A stretch of DNA of 35,329 nt from Methanobacteriota archaeon (GTDB taxonomy: Archaea; Methanobacteriota; Methanobacteria; Methanobacteriales; Methanobacteriaceae): positions 1 through 35,329 of the forward strand of contig JAEZRD010000050.1 of assembly GCA_023440975.1 (NCBI GenBank), read 5' to 3'. The notes under the pieces were generated by a model. It did not search any database and was not told where the DNA came from. It was given only the letters and a program-made list of their open reading frames with translations. Positions 23,936 through 32,500 of the stretch are shown here, piece by piece; the stretch's first letter is position 1, and each line of letters begins with the position of its first letter. The translations under genes and the position numbers were made by a program.

Positions 23936-25486
23936 TTAATCTAATTTAATACCATTATCTAATGGTAACTCTCTTAACCATTTAATATCACTTTTATATA
24001 ACATTCTTATATCAGTTATATCATAACGTAACATTGCTAATCTTTCAATACCTAAACCAAATGCTAATACGGGTACATCTATCCCAAGGGGTTTTAATAC
24101 TTCCGGACGGAACATTCCTGCCCCACCTAATTCAATCCATGAGTCTTTTTCTTCAAAAAATACCTCAGTTTCAATACTAAGATAAGTATATGGGAAATAA
24201 GCTGGTCTGAAACGTACTTGAGTGAATCCTAATTTTTTATAGAATTCTTTTAAAATACCTAAAAGATTTTGGAAATTAATATTTTCCCCACCAACAATTC
24301 CTTCAACCTGATGGAATTCAGGCAAATGTTTATAATTAATTGTTTCTCTACGGAAAACTCTTCCTACACTAAACATTTTCATTGGAGGTTCATGTGATTC
24401 TAAATACTTTGTACTTATTCCAGTAGTATGAGTTCTAAGTACTGATTGTTTTGCTACCTCAATATCCCAATCATATCCCCATCCTTCTGAAGATGTTTCT
24501 CCACCATTTTCATGAGTAGTTGCTACACGGTTTACTAAATCATCATCAGGTAAATCCACTTTTAACGGATTTTTAACATAAAATGTATCTTGCATTTCAC
24601 GTGCTGCATGATCTTGGGGTTGGAAGAGAGAATCAAAATTCCAAAATGCACTGTTTAAAATATCCCCATTTTCTTCTGTAAATCCCATATTAAGGAAAAT
24701 TTCACGGATTTCATCAATAATTTTTCTAAGAGGGTGTTCTTTTCCTGGAAATATTTCGGGTGATTCTGCATTTATATCATATGGACGGTATGAAAGACTT
24801 TCCCATTCCCCATTTTCTAATTGTTCATGTGTTAATTGTGTTGCTTGCTCTTCAATAGTTATTCCAGTATTAATAATTTCTTTACCCAATGGATTTAATA
24901 TAAATGAGTGATTAGTATGTTTTATATCTTTTAATAAATTTTTACGGCTTTTTAATTCTTTTAACCCCTCTTTTAAATCATTACTTAAATCATTTTGAGT
25001 TATAATATTTTTATCACTAAATAAATTGAGTAGCTTTTCATCTGCACCTATTGCATTAGCAGCATTTTTACCTTCTTCAGTAATACTTATAATACCTTTA
25101 TCTATTTTAGCCCAATGTTTACGGCTTAACCAACCCATAGCAATATTCACTTCAAATTTTTGAAGACCTGCTTCATTAATAAAATCCTTCATTGGTAAAT
25201 CTTTCTTCTCTTTTAAAACATTGAGAACTCTACGTTCAGGTAAACCTTTATCTGCAAATGATTTCCCATCTTTTGTTAATTGAAAACTTTCAATTACATC
25301 TTTCTTCATATCTATTATATTTTTAGAAGCAAGTGATCCTGCTGCACTCATAACAGATTTAATATCCATTCCAGTATTTTCTGCTACTTCTTCAGGAGTA
25401 ACATTTTCATCTTTTTCTAACTCGTTTAAAAGTTTCTTTTCATAAATATGTAATTCATTAATGATTTTGTTAATATTTTCACTCAT
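23936..25486 (-). CDS. pheS: Phenylalanyl-tRNA synthetase alpha subunit
   Basis: Archaeal/eukaryotic-type PheS (516 residues), the catalytic class II subunit charging tRNA-Phe. The N-terminal 150 residues contain repeated winged-helix units that bind tRNA, and the core holds motif 2 (FRRETINYKHLPEFHQVEG, about 365-400) and motif 3 (GAGMFRPEVLKPLG... LAFGLGIERLAM, about 460-495). TTHENGG and RTHTTGIST are typical. pheT is not in the window. Only a weak GGTTGA precedes the ATG. Gap to the following endonuclease gene on the same strand is about 24 bases, so the two may be cotranscribed. Confidence 0.93.
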   Translation of the reverse strand: MSENINKIINELHIYEKKLLNELEKDENVTPEEVAENTGMDIKSVMSAAGSLASKNIIDMKKDVIESFQLTKDGKSFADKGLPERRVLNVLKEKKDLPMKDFINEAGLQKFEVNIAMGWLSRKHWAKIDKGIISITEEGKNAANAIGADEKLLNLFSDKNIITQNDLSNDLKEGLKELKSRKNLLKDIKHTNHSFILNPLGKEIINTGITIEEQATQLTHEQLENGEWESLSYRPYDINAESPEIFPGKEHPLRKIIDEIREIFLNMGFTEENGDILNSAFWNFDSLFQPQDHAAREMQDTFYVKNPLKVDLPDDDLVNRVATTHENGGETSSEGWGYDWDIEVAKQSVLRTHTTGISTKYLESHEPPMKMFSVGRVFRRETINYKHLPEFHQVEGIVGGENINFQNLLGILKEFYKKLGFTQVRFRPAYFPYTYLSIETEVFFEEKDSWIELGGAGMFRPEVLKPLGIDVPVLAFGLGIERLAMLRYDITDIRMLYKSDIKWLRELPLDNGIKLD

Positions 25487-25643
25487 AATTTTTCAACCGT
25501 AAAAAATTTTTAATAAATTATAATAATAATATTTTGTTTTAACAATTTATAATATTTTTGACAAAAAATAGGTAGAATAAAAAAAAATATAAAAAAATTT
25601 TGGATACTAAAATTTAAATTTAAAAAAAAGAATGAAAAAAAAT

Positions 25644-26549
25644 TTAATCCATTTCTTCTTTTAAATAACTTAACATTATACTAGCAGCAGTTAAATCAGC
25701 AGTGGTACCTGGATTAAAACCATTTTCAAAAAGATAATTATCAAAATATATTAAATCTTTTTCAAAGTATTCCTCTTCATACTCACCAAGTAATGTTTTT
25801 GCATTTTCACTAATTTTTTCTGCTTGTTCTTTACCATATTTACGACTAATTAAAGTATCAGGTACTTCAGATAATATAGTTAAAAATGTTAATAAAGTTG
25901 CATTATTAATAGATTCCTCTTTAATTAATTTATTAAATGTAGGAAATCCCACTTCAAAAGTTTTAGGCATTTTATTTGTAAGTTCAAAAGCTAATTGATC
26001 CCAACTTGCAGAAATATCTAAAACATCATACATGGTTTGATTATTTTCACGTAATTCTTCTTTAGCATTTTCACTTTGAACATCATAATCTTCTTGATCA
26101 CCCATTCCCCCAGCATCTGCAATATTAATAGCATCATATAGGTTAATAGCATCCTCAACAGTCGTATCCTTTAATAATTTACCAATATTATCTCTAATTT
26201 CTGAAAAATTATTACTAATTGCTGCAGCTTGTGCTATAGGAACTTCCATCATCATAATTCCAAGATTAGTATTGTTTTTAATCCATTTATCAGTTTCATT
26301 TACTGCCTCGAGAATATATTTTCCTACTTCAGCATTACAATAATTAGTTTCACCTTTAATGTTTAATGATGCTTGAATAGCGGCTTTACGGATAATGTCT
26401 CCAGTTACAATTCCACTAATTAAAAAATCTTCAAATACCATATCAGGAAAATTTCTAGTACGATGTACATTACCTGGCTTTGGATATCCACTTACCTCTA
26501 ATGCTGATGAAATTGAGGATATTTTAGCTATTACTTCAGGTTCTAACAT
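25644..26549 (-). CDS. CitG-like triphosphoribosyl-dephospho-CoA synthase family protein
   Basis: A 301-residue protein of the CitG/MdcB family. Motifs: GYPKPGNVHR (21-30), NTNLGIMMMEVPIAQ (93-107), IADAGGMGDQEDYDV (143-157) and NPGTTADLTAAS (279-290), which in bacteria bind ATP and dephospho-CoA to build the prosthetic group of citrate or malonate lyase carriers. No citrate lyase gene is expected in a methanogen or seen nearby, so the real substrate is unknown and probably another nucleotide cofactor. It lies ten bases downstream of hemB on the same strand, with GGTGAAA before the ATG, so the two are probably cotranscribed. Family assignment is firm, function is not. Confidence 0.82.
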   Translation of the reverse strand: MLEPEVIAKISSISSALEVSGYPKPGNVHRTRNFPDMVFEDFLISGIVTGDIIRKAAIQASLNIKGETNYCNAEVGKYILEAVNETDKWIKNNTNLGIMMMEVPIAQAAAISNNFSEIRDNIGKLLKDTTVEDAINLYDAINIADAGGMGDQEDYDVQSENAKEELRENNQTMYDVLDISASWDQLAFELTNKMPKTFEVGFPTFNKLIKEESINNATLLTFLTILSEVPDTLISRKYGKEQAEKISENAKTLLGEYEEEYFEKDLIYFDNYLFENGFNPGTTADLTAASIMLSYLKEEMD

Positions 26550-26559
26550 GATTTCACCG

Positions 26560-27555
26560 TTATAATTTGTCTAATAAATAAGGTGCAAAGTTAGTTATTA
26601 TCAATTCGGCACCTGCTCGTTTGATAGCAATCATAGTTTCCATTATTGATTCTTCAGGCAAAATATTTTCAGACACTGCAGTTTTAAGCATAGAGTATTC
26701 TCCACTAACACTATAAGTTGCCAAAGGCATGTTAAAATTTTCACTTACTTCATGAATTATATCTAAACATGGAAATGCAGGTTTAACCATCACAATATCA
26801 GCACCTTCAATTATATCAAGTTCTACTTCACGTAAAGCTTCTTTACTATTTGCAGGATCCATTTGATAACTTTTACGATTTCCTTCACCAGGAGCACTAC
26901 ATGCAGCATCACGGAAAGGAGCATAAAAAGTTGATGCAAATTTAGCTGAATAAGCCATAATAATTACATCTTCATATCCTGCATCATCTAAAGCTTCCCT
27001 AATAGCGCCAACTCTACCATCCATCATATCAGAAGGTGCAATAACATCTGCTCCTGCTTCTGCTTGAGAAACAGCTACTTTACATAAATATTTTAATGAT
27101 TCATCATTTAATATTTTTAAATTATTATCAGAATTTTCATCTTCACTTATTAATCCACAATGTCCATGAGAGGTATATTGACATAAGCAAACATCTCCCA
27201 TTACAACAAGATTAGTTTCAGCTTTTAATTGACGAATAGTTCTTTGCACAATTCCAGTTGATTTAAATGCAGGAGTACCGATTTCATCTTTTTCTTCTTC
27301 AATAGGTATTCCAAAAACTATTATAGATTTTAATCCTTTATTTTCTAATGATTTTGCATATTTTACAGCATCATTTACACTATATCTATATTCATCAGGC
27401 ATAGTTATAATTGGTTCTTTATTACCATCTTCAAGCCCATCTTTTACAAATATTGGATAAATTAAATCTTCTTTTAAAAGTTTAGTTTCACGTACAATAT
27501 CACGTATAGCTTCATTTTTTCTTAATCTTCTCATTCTAGTTGTTGGAAAATCCAT
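26560..27555 (-). CDS. hemB: Porphobilinogen synthase (delta-aminolevulinate dehydratase)
   Basis: HemB (331 residues) condenses two 5-aminolevulinates to porphobilinogen, the precursor of coenzyme F430 and corrinoids needed for methanogenesis. The Zn site is DVCLCQYTSHGHCG (121-134: C123, C125, C133). The Schiff-base lysines are K205 in YSAKFAS and K258 in VMVKPAF. Full length and unmodified. AGGAGA lies about nine bases before the ATG, 12 bases from the stop of the upstream glycosylase gene. It is the middle gene of a tight cluster (glycosylase, hemB, CitG-like). Confidence 0.95.
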   Translation of the reverse strand: MDFPTTRMRRLRKNEAIRDIVRETKLLKEDLIYPIFVKDGLEDGNKEPIITMPDEYRYSVNDAVKYAKSLENKGLKSIIVFGIPIEEEKDEIGTPAFKSTGIVQRTIRQLKAETNLVVMGDVCLCQYTSHGHCGLISEDENSDNNLKILNDESLKYLCKVAVSQAEAGADVIAPSDMMDGRVGAIREALDDAGYEDVIIMAYSAKFASTFYAPFRDAACSAPGEGNRKSYQMDPANSKEALREVELDIIEGADIVMVKPAFPCLDIIHEVSENFNMPLATYSVSGEYSMLKTAVSENILPEESIMETMIAIKRAGAELIITNFAPYLLDKL

Positions 27556-27567
27556 AGATACTTTCTC

Positions 27568-28284
27568 CTATTTTTTATATTGTTCTAATATTTTATCATT
27601 TAAACCATAAGGTTTTTTAATATAATAATTTTTAGCATGCTCATCAATTAATGAATGAAATTCTTGATAATCATTCACAGAACCTTTAAAATTAATTTCA
27701 AAGTAATTTTTTATTTTCATATAATCATCATTTTCATTAATAAAGTTTAAGTGAATGAATATTCTTTTAAGATATGTATCAATAATGAATTCTTTTTGTT
27801 TATATGCAAATAATAAAATTGAATCAGCAGTTTCATTACCTATACCTTTGACACTTAAAATTTCTTTTCTTGAAGGTATTTGATTATCCAAACTTTTATA
27901 AAACTCTAAAACATTTATTAAATAATTATATTTTTGATTATAATATCCTGCAGGTTTAATTAGTTCTTTAAAATATTTTTCATCAGAATATGCTAAATTT
28001 AAAATAGAATCTATACTAAAATTTATTTTTCTATTTAAATTTTTTAGAGCTAAAACAGCATTAGGCCATGCGACATTTTGTGCAAGAACACAACCCATTA
28101 TAATTTCAATTTTTTGAGTTTCATTTTGTGGAAAATCATAATTCCCTGGATGATAACCTTGAATACTTCCTGTTTTAGTTGGATTAACACCATTATAATT
28201 TAAAAATGGCCACCACCCCTGATAATTATATTCCTCAAGAAGAGATGTATAAACCGAATTTAAGTTAATTTCACATTTTTTCAT
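27568..28284 (-). CDS. HhH-GPD DNA glycosylase, MagIII-like, without Fe-S cluster
   Basis: A 238-residue endonuclease III-related protein. It has QNVAWPNAVLAL (69-80), the helix-hairpin-helix VKGIGNETADS (145-155) and the catalytic aspartate D169 in FIIDTYLKR. Unlike Nth and MutY it has no C-terminal CxxxxxxCxxCxxxxxC cluster. That combination and the WWP near residue 24-26 match COG2231, to which Helicobacter MagIII (3-methyladenine glycosylase) belongs, so removal of alkylated bases is the best guess. It is transcribed away from aroC, and the closely spaced hemB gene follows it. The ribosome-binding site upstream is weak. Confidence 0.82.
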   Translation of the reverse strand: MKKCEINLNSVYTSLLEEYNYQGWWPFLNYNGVNPTKTGSIQGYHPGNYDFPQNETQKIEIIMGCVLAQNVAWPNAVLALKNLNRKINFSIDSILNLAYSDEKYFKELIKPAGYYNQKYNYLINVLEFYKSLDNQIPSRKEILSVKGIGNETADSILLFAYKQKEFIIDTYLKRIFIHLNFINENDDYMKIKNYFEINFKGSVNDYQEFHSLIDEHAKNYYIKKPYGLNDKILEQYKK

Positions 28285-28399
28285 GATAATTTATCCAAAT
28301 TTATAGTTAAATAGTTTAAATATTAGTTAATGTTATAATATTAATAAATAGTAGTTTAAATATTTAATATTTATTTTTTAAAATGGATGATGATACAAA

Positions 28400-29533
28400 A
28401 TGACAAATACTACAGGAAAAATGTTTCAAGTTACTACCTTTGGTTCATCTCATGGAAGAGCACTGGGTGCAGTAATAGATGGTTGTCCTGCAAATCTTGA
28501 ATTAAATGAAGAAGATATCCAAAAAGAGTTAAATAAAAGACGACCTGGAACTAGTAAATTAACTAGTCAAAGAAATGAAAGAGATCATGTTGAAATACTA
28601 TCTGGAATATTTAATGGACGAACAGATGGAACACCAATAGCTTGTATTGTCCTAAATAAAAACCAAAAATCAAAAGATTATAGTAACCTTCGCCAAACAC
28701 CAAGACCTGGTCATGGAGACTACACTTGGAGAGCTAAATATGGAAATTATGATTATAATGGTGGTGGTCGTGGAAGTGGTAGAGCAACAATTGGCCATGT
28801 TATAGGTGGAGCTATTGCAAAAAAATTATTAGAAACTAAAGGAATTCAAATAGTGTCACATGTAACTCAAATTGGAAATATTGTTGCTAATACTGTCCCA
28901 CTAAATGAAATCCAACATAAAATAAAATTAAATCCCGTACGCTGTGCAGATAATGTAGCTGCAAGACAAATGGAAAAACTCATTTTAGATTGTAAAGCTG
29001 AAGGCGATAGTGTAGGTGGAGTTGTTGAAACAATAGCAACCGGTATACCTGCAGGAATTGGAGAGCCTGTATTCGGAAAAATTGATGGAGATTTAGCTAA
29101 AGCTTTAATGGAAATCAATGCAGTAAAAGGAGTTGAAATTGGTTCAGGTTTTGATGCTGCTTCATGTTTAGGTTCAGAGAACAATGATGAATTTATAATA
29201 AATCCTATGATTAATAAAAATGATATAAATCTTAAAAAAGATGTTATAACTACAACTAACAACTGTGGAGGTGTTCTTGGAGGCATAAGTGATGGTATGC
29301 CTATCATATCAAGAATAGCTGTTAAACCCACACCTAGTATAAGTAAATTACAGAATACTGTGAATCTTAAAGAAAAAGATAATACTCCTTTAATTATTGA
29401 AGGACGTCACGACCCTTGCATATGTCCAAGATTAACTATAGTGAGTGAATCAGCAACAGCCATAGTATTAGCTGACCATATGATTAGAAGTGGTTTTATT
29501 AATCCATCAAATATTAAAAGAACAATTTTTTAA
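28400..29533 (+). CDS. aroC: Chorismate synthase
   Basis: AroC (377 residues) makes chorismate from 5-enolpyruvylshikimate-3-phosphate using reduced FMN as catalyst, the last shared step of aromatic amino-acid synthesis. Signature regions: TTFGSSHGRALG (13-24), RPGHGDYTWRAKYG (about 101-114), GGGRGSGRAT and GRHDPCICPR near the C-terminus. Complete. GGATGATGAT about ten bases before the ATG acts as an imperfect ribosome-binding site. It diverges from the glycosylase gene and ends 6 bases from the convergent MBL gene. No other aro gene is nearby, so it is a stand-alone gene. Confidence 0.95.
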   Translation: MTNTTGKMFQVTTFGSSHGRALGAVIDGCPANLELNEEDIQKELNKRRPGTSKLTSQRNERDHVEILSGIFNGRTDGTPIACIVLNKNQKSKDYSNLRQTPRPGHGDYTWRAKYGNYDYNGGGRGSGRATIGHVIGGAIAKKLLETKGIQIVSHVTQIGNIVANTVPLNEIQHKIKLNPVRCADNVAARQMEKLILDCKAEGDSVGGVVETIATGIPAGIGEPVFGKIDGDLAKALMEINAVKGVEIGSGFDAASCLGSENNDEFIINPMINKNDINLKKDVITTTNNCGGVLGGISDGMPIISRIAVKPTPSISKLQNTVNLKEKDNTPLIIEGRHDPCICPRLTIVSESATAIVLADHMIRSGFINPSNIKRTIF

Positions 29534-29539
29534 AAATAT

Positions 29540-30424
29540 TTAAATTTTTTTATGTGGTTTCTTATCTTCAACATCAACTGGGAAAATTTCTTGACTTTTA
29601 TTATAAGTATTTTCTGAACAAGTTTTAAGTGCCACATACTTAGATTTTTGAATATTTTCTTTATTAATATCTATTTTTAATCCATCAAAAGCAGCTATAG
29701 TTTTTACACCCGTTTTTTTCATAACTTTTTTAGCTTCTTTAATCGGATCATTATTTAACATTTTAAATCCAAAATGTGTCATGATAGCTAATTTAGGTTC
29801 GATTTCATTAATTAAATTAGCAAAATTATTAGTACACATATGTCCTTTAATAGATTTAGTCCCTGGACGCAATACACTAGCAATTAAAATATCTGCACCT
29901 TCATGATATTTATGCAGTTCTTTGAAGTATTTTGTGTCTGATGTATATGATAAAGTTATTCCATCTGCTTTCATTTGGAATCCTACACCTGTAGGATCAC
30001 CATGAATTGTTTTTGTACCTTTAATTGTAAAATTTTCTGTTTTTTTAATTTCTCCAGGCTTTAAAACAATATTCTGTGATTTGCTTTTATGATAATTACT
30101 GATTGCAGGACCCCATTTTTTGTATCCATCATAAACACTTTCACTACCCATTATAATCCCATTGTTTTTTGTCATTCCTCTTGTCATAGCTTCAATAAGA
30201 ATTTCTGCATCATTATAATGATCCGTGTGAGTGTGTGAAACAAAAATTCCATCAATTGTTGTAGGGTTTAATCCAAATTGATAAGAACGAATAAGTGCTC
30301 CAGGACCTGGGTCAATATGATAATTTCGACCTCCAAAATCATCAACTCTAAATCCTCCAGTCATTCTTTTTTGACTGATTGTGGCAAATCTACCCCCACC
30401 AGATCCTAAAAATGTTATTTTCAT
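29540..30424 (-). CDS. Metallo-beta-lactamase-fold hydrolase (RNase Z-like subfamily)
   Basis: A 294-residue metal-dependent hydrolase. Metal ligands: SHTHTDH (63-69), H141 in IHGDPTGVGF, D163 in YTSDT, H195 in KGHMCT and H217 in MTHFGF. The arrangement is like RNase Z/phosphodiesterase members, but the first block (GSGGGRFA, 8-15) differs from the usual tRNase Z pattern, so I would not call it RNase Z; a cyclic nucleotide or RNA substrate is possible. AGGAGG sits six bases before the ATG, the strongest such site in the window. It starts 16 bases after the stop of the DUF2121 gene, so the pair is probably an operon. Confidence 0.85.
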   Translation of the reverse strand: MKITFLGSGGGRFATISQKRMTGGFRVDDFGGRNYHIDPGPGALIRSYQFGLNPTTIDGIFVSHTHTDHYNDAEILIEAMTRGMTKNNGIIMGSESVYDGYKKWGPAISNYHKSKSQNIVLKPGEIKKTENFTIKGTKTIHGDPTGVGFQMKADGITLSYTSDTKYFKELHKYHEGADILIASVLRPGTKSIKGHMCTNNFANLINEIEPKLAIMTHFGFKMLNNDPIKEAKKVMKKTGVKTIAAFDGLKIDINKENIQKSKYVALKTCSENTYNKSQEIFPVDVEDKKPHKKI

Positions 30425-30440
30425 AAAATCCTCCTATTAA

Positions 30441-31364
30441 TTATAAATTACAAAGTATTATATCACATTTTAGACTTGTTTTATTACGAGCAGTACAAAG
30501 ATCTTCTTTAGTAATAATTACATTATCTCCTAATTTAACATCTTTATTTTCATCAAAAAACATTATTACATTATTCCCTGGGGCAACTAATTGTTTCCAA
30601 TTACCATCAAACGCTTGAACATTATTATTGAGTTTAACTTGTAACATATTTCCTTCAATATTATCCACAACCCCAACATCCCCCTCATTAATAATTTTTT
30701 TAGCTAATTGTATTGTGCGTGATTTTTCCATTAAATCAGCTTTAAGTTGATTACGGAATTTACCTAAAAGTTTAAGATCTCTTTGAATAACTTCATTAAG
30801 ATAAGATTGAGATTCATTTGATGAAATTTTATATTGTGTAAAAAGTACATCTGAGTCTTTACTAACTGAAGGAGTTTTTTGTGAAATTTCATTTAAAACT
30901 TTTTGGAAAATATCTCCCATATATTTCAAACTATAAGATGGCTCCCAATAAGCATTTAATAATTTATTTGCCAATTGTTTAGTCACTTTATTTCCAAATA
31001 TAATAATACTGCCTTCTCCAGATTCTCTACTAGTAACTTTTGAACCTATAATTTCAATTATTTGATAACCATTAGTTATTCCATAAATTCTTTTACGTTT
31101 TGTTTCATGAGTTCCTCTTGTAGTTACTTCACCCATTATAGCTTCTTCTACAATTTTTATTTTTGTTGCATCATCAGTTATCTTTAATGAAACACCTAAA
31201 TCAGAAGCACGATTTAATAATTCATCATCTGTTGAGATTTCCCCTGAATAAAGTTCCTGTTCTAGTTTTTCACGAGCTAAAGAATCTCCGAAGAATGCTA
31301 TTCTACGTTTATCACTAGCCATAACACATCCTTTTTTTCCAACATAAGCAATTATAAGACTCAA
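30441..31364 (-). CDS. DUF2121-like protein with Ntn-hydrolase-like N-terminus
   Basis: A 307-residue protein resembling methanogen DUF2121 proteins. The first 25 residues after the initiator Met, SLIIAYVGKKGCVMASDKRR, match the opening strands of a proteasome beta subunit: if Met is removed, S1 would be the N-terminal nucleophile and D17 falls exactly where proteasomes have D/E17. The rest has a helical segment (about 195-225) and a C-terminal small beta-barrel-like region (VGVVDNIEGNMLQVKL...). Function unknown. The frame opens at TTG 31376, but the TTG at 31364 is favoured: GGTG lies six bases upstream, giving MSLII. Probably cotranscribed with the MBL gene. Confidence 0.75.
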   Translation of the reverse strand: MSLIIAYVGKKGCVMASDKRRIAFFGDSLAREKLEQELYSGEISTDDELLNRASDLGVSLKITDDATKIKIVEEAIMGEVTTRGTHETKRKRIYGITNGYQIIEIIGSKVTSRESGEGSIIIFGNKVTKQLANKLLNAYWEPSYSLKYMGDIFQKVLNEISQKTPSVSKDSDVLFTQYKISSNESQSYLNEVIQRDLKLLGKFRNQLKADLMEKSRTIQLAKKIINEGDVGVVDNIEGNMLQVKLNNNVQAFDGNWKQLVAPGNNVIMFFDENKDVKLGDNVIITKEDLCTARNKTSLKCDIILCNL

Positions 31365-31462
31365 ATTAAACACCAATTAATTAATTTTAATAATTATTCA
31401 TTAAATTATATTTTATTGATATTTAGATTTCTTTATTATAATATTAATAATTTATTTTTTGA

Positions 31463-31480
31463 ATAAATTGTTCGGACAAA
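31463..31480 (-). promoter_or_regulatory. BRE/TATA promoter of the DUF2121-like gene
   Basis: Minus-strand CCGAACAATTTATTC resembles BRE plus box A, with a predicted start near 31440 and a leader of about 75 bases. The same TTCGG core appears at the 5838-5863 promoter. Confidence 0.4.
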
Positions 31481-31511
31481 TTTAAAACAAAAAATAAAAA
31501 ATTATTTAAAC

Positions 31512-31526
31512 TTGATATAATATACA
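31512..31526 (+). promoter_or_regulatory. TATA box of the superoxide reductase gene
   Basis: GATATAATATAC at about 31513-31524 is a box A candidate, predicting a start near 31545 and a leader of about 55 bases with GGAGAT (31586-31591) before the ATG. The leader can form an AGTCT/AGACT stem. Confidence 0.4.
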
Positions 31527-31598
31527 TCAGATTATAGTCTAAATCTTTTAAAAGACTGAAATATTGTAAAATTCAATAAAAAAAATGGAGATGTAAAT

Positions 31599-31985
31599 AT
31601 GGCAGTAGAAGAAGTATACCAAATTTATAGATGCAATTTATGTGGAAATATTGTAGTAGTAACTACAGTAGGTGGTGGAGAACTAAGTTGTTGTGGACAA
31701 GCAATGGAACTCCTTGAACCAAGACAATTAGAAGAAGGTGGAGTAAAACACATCCCAGTTATTAAAAAAGAAGATAATAAAATAGTTGTAGAAGTAGGTG
31801 AAGTAACTCATCCAATGGAAGATGAACATTACATTGCATTTGTAGAGTTAAAAGTTGGAGATAAATCTTATTTTGCAACATTTAAACCTGGTGAAGAACC
31901 TAAAGCTGTATTCGATGTGTGTGCTGAACCAGAAGAATGTGAAGCATTAGAATACTGTACTGTACATGGTCTTTGGAATTCTTAA
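31599..31985 (+). CDS. Desulfoferrodoxin-type superoxide reductase
   Basis: A 128-residue superoxide reductase, reducing superoxide to peroxide without making O2, which suits an anaerobe. N-terminal desulforedoxin centre: C12, C15, C31, C32. Catalytic Fe(His)4Cys centre: H51, H71, H77, C120 and H123 (CTVHGLWNS). The usual Glu-Lys before the first His ligand (EKHVP) is here V49-K50, so the lysine is kept but the glutamate is replaced, although E46 is close. Extra cysteines C108 and C114 are in the loop before C120. GGAGAT lies seven bases before the ATG. It stands alone, followed by a strong terminator, and diverges from the DUF2121 gene. Confidence 0.92.
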   Translation: MAVEEVYQIYRCNLCGNIVVVTTVGGGELSCCGQAMELLEPRQLEEGGVKHIPVIKKEDNKIVVEVGEVTHPMEDEHYIAFVELKVGDKSYFATFKPGEEPKAVFDVCAEPEECEALEYCTVHGLWNS

Positions 31986-32500
31986 ACAAAATAAATAATT
32001 AAAAAAAAATTTAGCTAATTAAAAACTTTAATTAGCTTTTTTACTATTTTTCAAAAAATAAATTTAATACTTTACAATAATTTTATCCATTATTATTTTC
32101 CCAATACTTATAAATCATTTAAAAAATATAATTCTTATCATAAAAGTTATTCTTATTGAAAAAATATTAATAATAAATTTAATAATTTTTTTAGGAAATT
32201 GAACTTTATATCAAAAATAAGTTATTACAACATCGGTTTTATTAATTAAGATATTTGCAAAATATAATAAAAAATGATTAACTAAATGGCAATAAATACA
32301 TTTTAAAATGTTAATAATACAAGGAATGAAATGTAAAATTACAAACTGATTGTAACCAATTAACTTAAGATTAATCTAATTTTTTTGAATAAAAAAAATT
32401 ATTATTTAAATAAAAATTATTAAATTAAATATTTTAACTTTTTATTGATAAAAATTATAATTGAATTAACTAATATTCCATTATTAAAGAGGTAATTAGA
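31986..32500. other. 515-base gene-free gap
   Basis: It holds the terminator at 32013-32042 and the ribosome-binding site AGAGGT (32488-32493) of the next gene. The only other structures I noticed are a 14-bp palindrome ACATTTTAAAATGT (32298-32311) and TTACA/TGTAA (32339-32343 and 32351-32355). No gene, tRNA or GC island is visible. Confidence 0.5.
32013..32042 (+). terminator. Intrinsic-like terminator of the superoxide reductase gene
   Basis: AGCTAATTAAA (32013-32023) and TTTAATTAGCT (32027-32037) form a perfect 11-bp stem with a three-base loop, followed by a run of T (32037-32042). It lies 28 bases after the stop codon. Confidence 0.8.

Noticed and set aside
28380..28402. GGATGATGAT before aroC as a C/D-box RNA
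   Set aside because: There is a C-box-like TGATGA but no D-box CTGA at a suitable distance; it fits better as the gene's ribosome-binding region.
28867..29331. Minus-strand frame of 154 codons within aroC
   Set aside because: It lies wholly antisense to a conserved enzyme, and its repetitive Ile/Pro/Ser composition is what an antisense frame of such a gene gives.
31468..31479. Near-palindrome TTGTTCGGACAA upstream of superoxide reductase, like an oxidative-stress operator
   Set aside because: The core TTCGG also occurs at 5855-5859, and in both places its complement CCGAA sits just before a TATA-like element, so a BRE promoter element is the simpler reading.
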